From NCBI GenBank assembly GCA_944383325.1, contig CALWPC010000027.1, positions 180,534 to 244,533 on the forward strand: a stretch of DNA of 64,000 nt, read 5' to 3'. Position numbers and translations under genes: made by a program. Positions within the stretch are counted from its first letter, which is position 1. Each line of letters starts with the position of its first letter. This DNA is from an uncultured Lachnospiraceae bacterium (GTDB lineage Bacteria > Bacillota > Clostridia > Lachnospirales > Lachnospiraceae). Shown here one piece after another: positions 63,353 to 64,000 of the stretch. The notes beneath the pieces are model-generated. The model saw only the letters and a program-made list of their open reading frames with translations. It had not been told where the DNA came from and did no database searches.

Positions 63353-63376
63353 TAAACATTGAGAGACGGAGGTCAT

Positions 63377-63850
63377 ATGGACGTTACGATTTATACAGAC
63401 GGAGCCGCCCGGGGAAATCCGGACGGACCGGGCGGATATGGAGCGGTCATTACCTATTTAGACCGCCGCAATACTCTTCATACGCGGGAATACAGCGCCG
63501 GATACCGAAAGACAACAAACAATCGGATGGAGCTTATGGCGGCGATCGTCGCTTTGGAGGCGCTGACGCGTCCGTGCCGCGTTGCCCTCTACAGTGATTC
63601 CAAATATCTTGTGGATGCATTTAACCGTGGGTGGATCGACAACTGGCTGAAAAAAAACTGGCGGGGGAGTACCGGGCCGGTCAAAAATGTGGATCTCTGG
63701 AAGCGGCTGCTCGAAGCGATGCGTCCGCATGAAGTTTCCTTTTTTTGGGTGAAAGGCCACGATGGAAACCCAATGAATGAGCGGTGTGATCAGTTGGCGA
63801 CTGCGGCCGCCGACGGAGAAACTCTTTTAGAGGATCCGGGAGCGAAGTAA
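63377..63850 (+). CDS. rnhA: Ribonuclease HI
   Basis: A 157-residue RNase HI that degrades RNA in RNA-DNA hybrids. Catalytic residues: Asp in YTDGAARGNP, Glu in NRMELMAAI, Asp in YSDSKYLVDA, and Asp in NERCDQLA; the basic handle WLKKNWRGS is present. ATG 63377 has GGAGG upstream. Confidence 0.96.
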   Translation: MDVTIYTDGAARGNPDGPGGYGAVITYLDRRNTLHTREYSAGYRKTTNNRMELMAAIVALEALTRPCRVALYSDSKYLVDAFNRGWIDNWLKKNWRGSTGPVKNVDLWKRLLEAMRPHEVSFFWVKGHDGNPMNERCDQLATAAADGETLLEDPGAK

Positions 63851-63894
63851 AGGGTGTTTGCATGGCATGGGTTTGTAGGTTTGTCAAACATTTG

Positions 63895-63999
63895 TTACAC
63901 TGACCGTAAATAATCCCGTAGTACCTCATTCGGTGTTCTCCATCCCAGTGGCCGCATGGGGAAGTTGTTATAATCCCTGCGGTTATACACCTTCAACTG
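63895..63999 (-). mobile_element. C-terminal end of an integrase-type transposase, cut by window edge
   Basis: The minus-strand frame is open from the edge to a TAA at 63895-63897 and gives 34 residues including VYNRRDYNNFPMRPLGWRTP followed by NEVLRDYL. The N-x-x-R-P-x-x-x-L-G-W-x-T-P-x-E pattern is the end of the rve integrase domain seen in IS3/IS481/IS30-type transposases. The rest lies beyond the window, so it cannot be told whether the element is intact. About 45 bases separate it from the rnhA stop; that stretch may hold the terminal inverted repeat. Confidence 0.65.
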
Positions 64000-64000
64000 T

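Overview
The window looks like chromosome from an endospore-forming Clostridia bacterium, most like a Lachnospiraceae member. The evidence is three sporulation genes (spoIVA, a gerW/ytfJ homologue and an alpha/beta-type SASP), a SpoIID-domain protein, strong GGAGG ribosome binding sites, frequent GTG and TTG starts, and Firmicutes gene order. No tRNA, rRNA or CRISPR array was seen. Nearly everything lies on the + strand; the exceptions are a DJ-1 protein, the SASP, rpmB and a transposase fragment at the right edge.

Layout. 0-16 kb: a SpoIID-like protein, an orphan zinc-finger anti-sigma-like protein, polA-coaE-walJ, an ACT/UPF0210 pair, a DJ-1 protein divergent from an ApbE lipoprotein, aminopeptidase P, SASP, a two-domain PPK2 phosphotransferase, DUF2953-gerW, a CorA-like transporter and rpmB. 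16-22 kb: asp23-like, fakA-like and recG, then a membrane-anchored polysaccharide deacetylase. 22-31.6 kb: an accessory island. 31.7-47 kb: the housekeeping block plsX-acpP-rnc-smc-ftsY, then ilvA and a ROK kinase, then ylxM-ffh-rpsP-khpA-rimM-trmD-rplS-rbgA-rnhB-yraN. 47-52 kb: pgeF, a DUF512 radical SAM protein, der, plsY, gpsA. 52-59 kb: a complete phosphate module, pstSCAB-phoU-phoP-phoR, behind a PhoP-box-like promoter. 59-64 kb: spoIVA, purine nucleoside phosphorylase, an MTA/SAH-deaminase-like amidohydrolase, a CmpB-like membrane protein, rnhA, and the end of an integrase-type transposase.

The most interesting region is 22.2-31.6 kb. It splits the usual recG-plsX-acpP-rnc-smc neighbourhood and encodes a stripped-down Tad/type IV-pilus-like machine: one TadA/CpaF-like ATPase; one membrane protein that appears to fuse TadB and TadC; five short membrane proteins that all carry Gly at residue 9 directly before the membrane segment; two TadE/F-like pseudopilin candidates; and a secreted protein of about 1425 residues built from Ig-like and InlB-type repeats. 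No prepilin peptidase, TadZ or secretin is present. I infer a surface appendage or adhesin-export system whose micro-subunits may be undescribed.

The second notable item is the phosphate-binding protein. Its two lobes occur in reverse order compared with ordinary PstS, which indicates a circular permutation. Several regulatory structures also deserve attention: an apparently leaderless apbE, a 14-bp hairpin that contains the spoIVA ribosome binding site, and a palindrome over the plsX -10 box.
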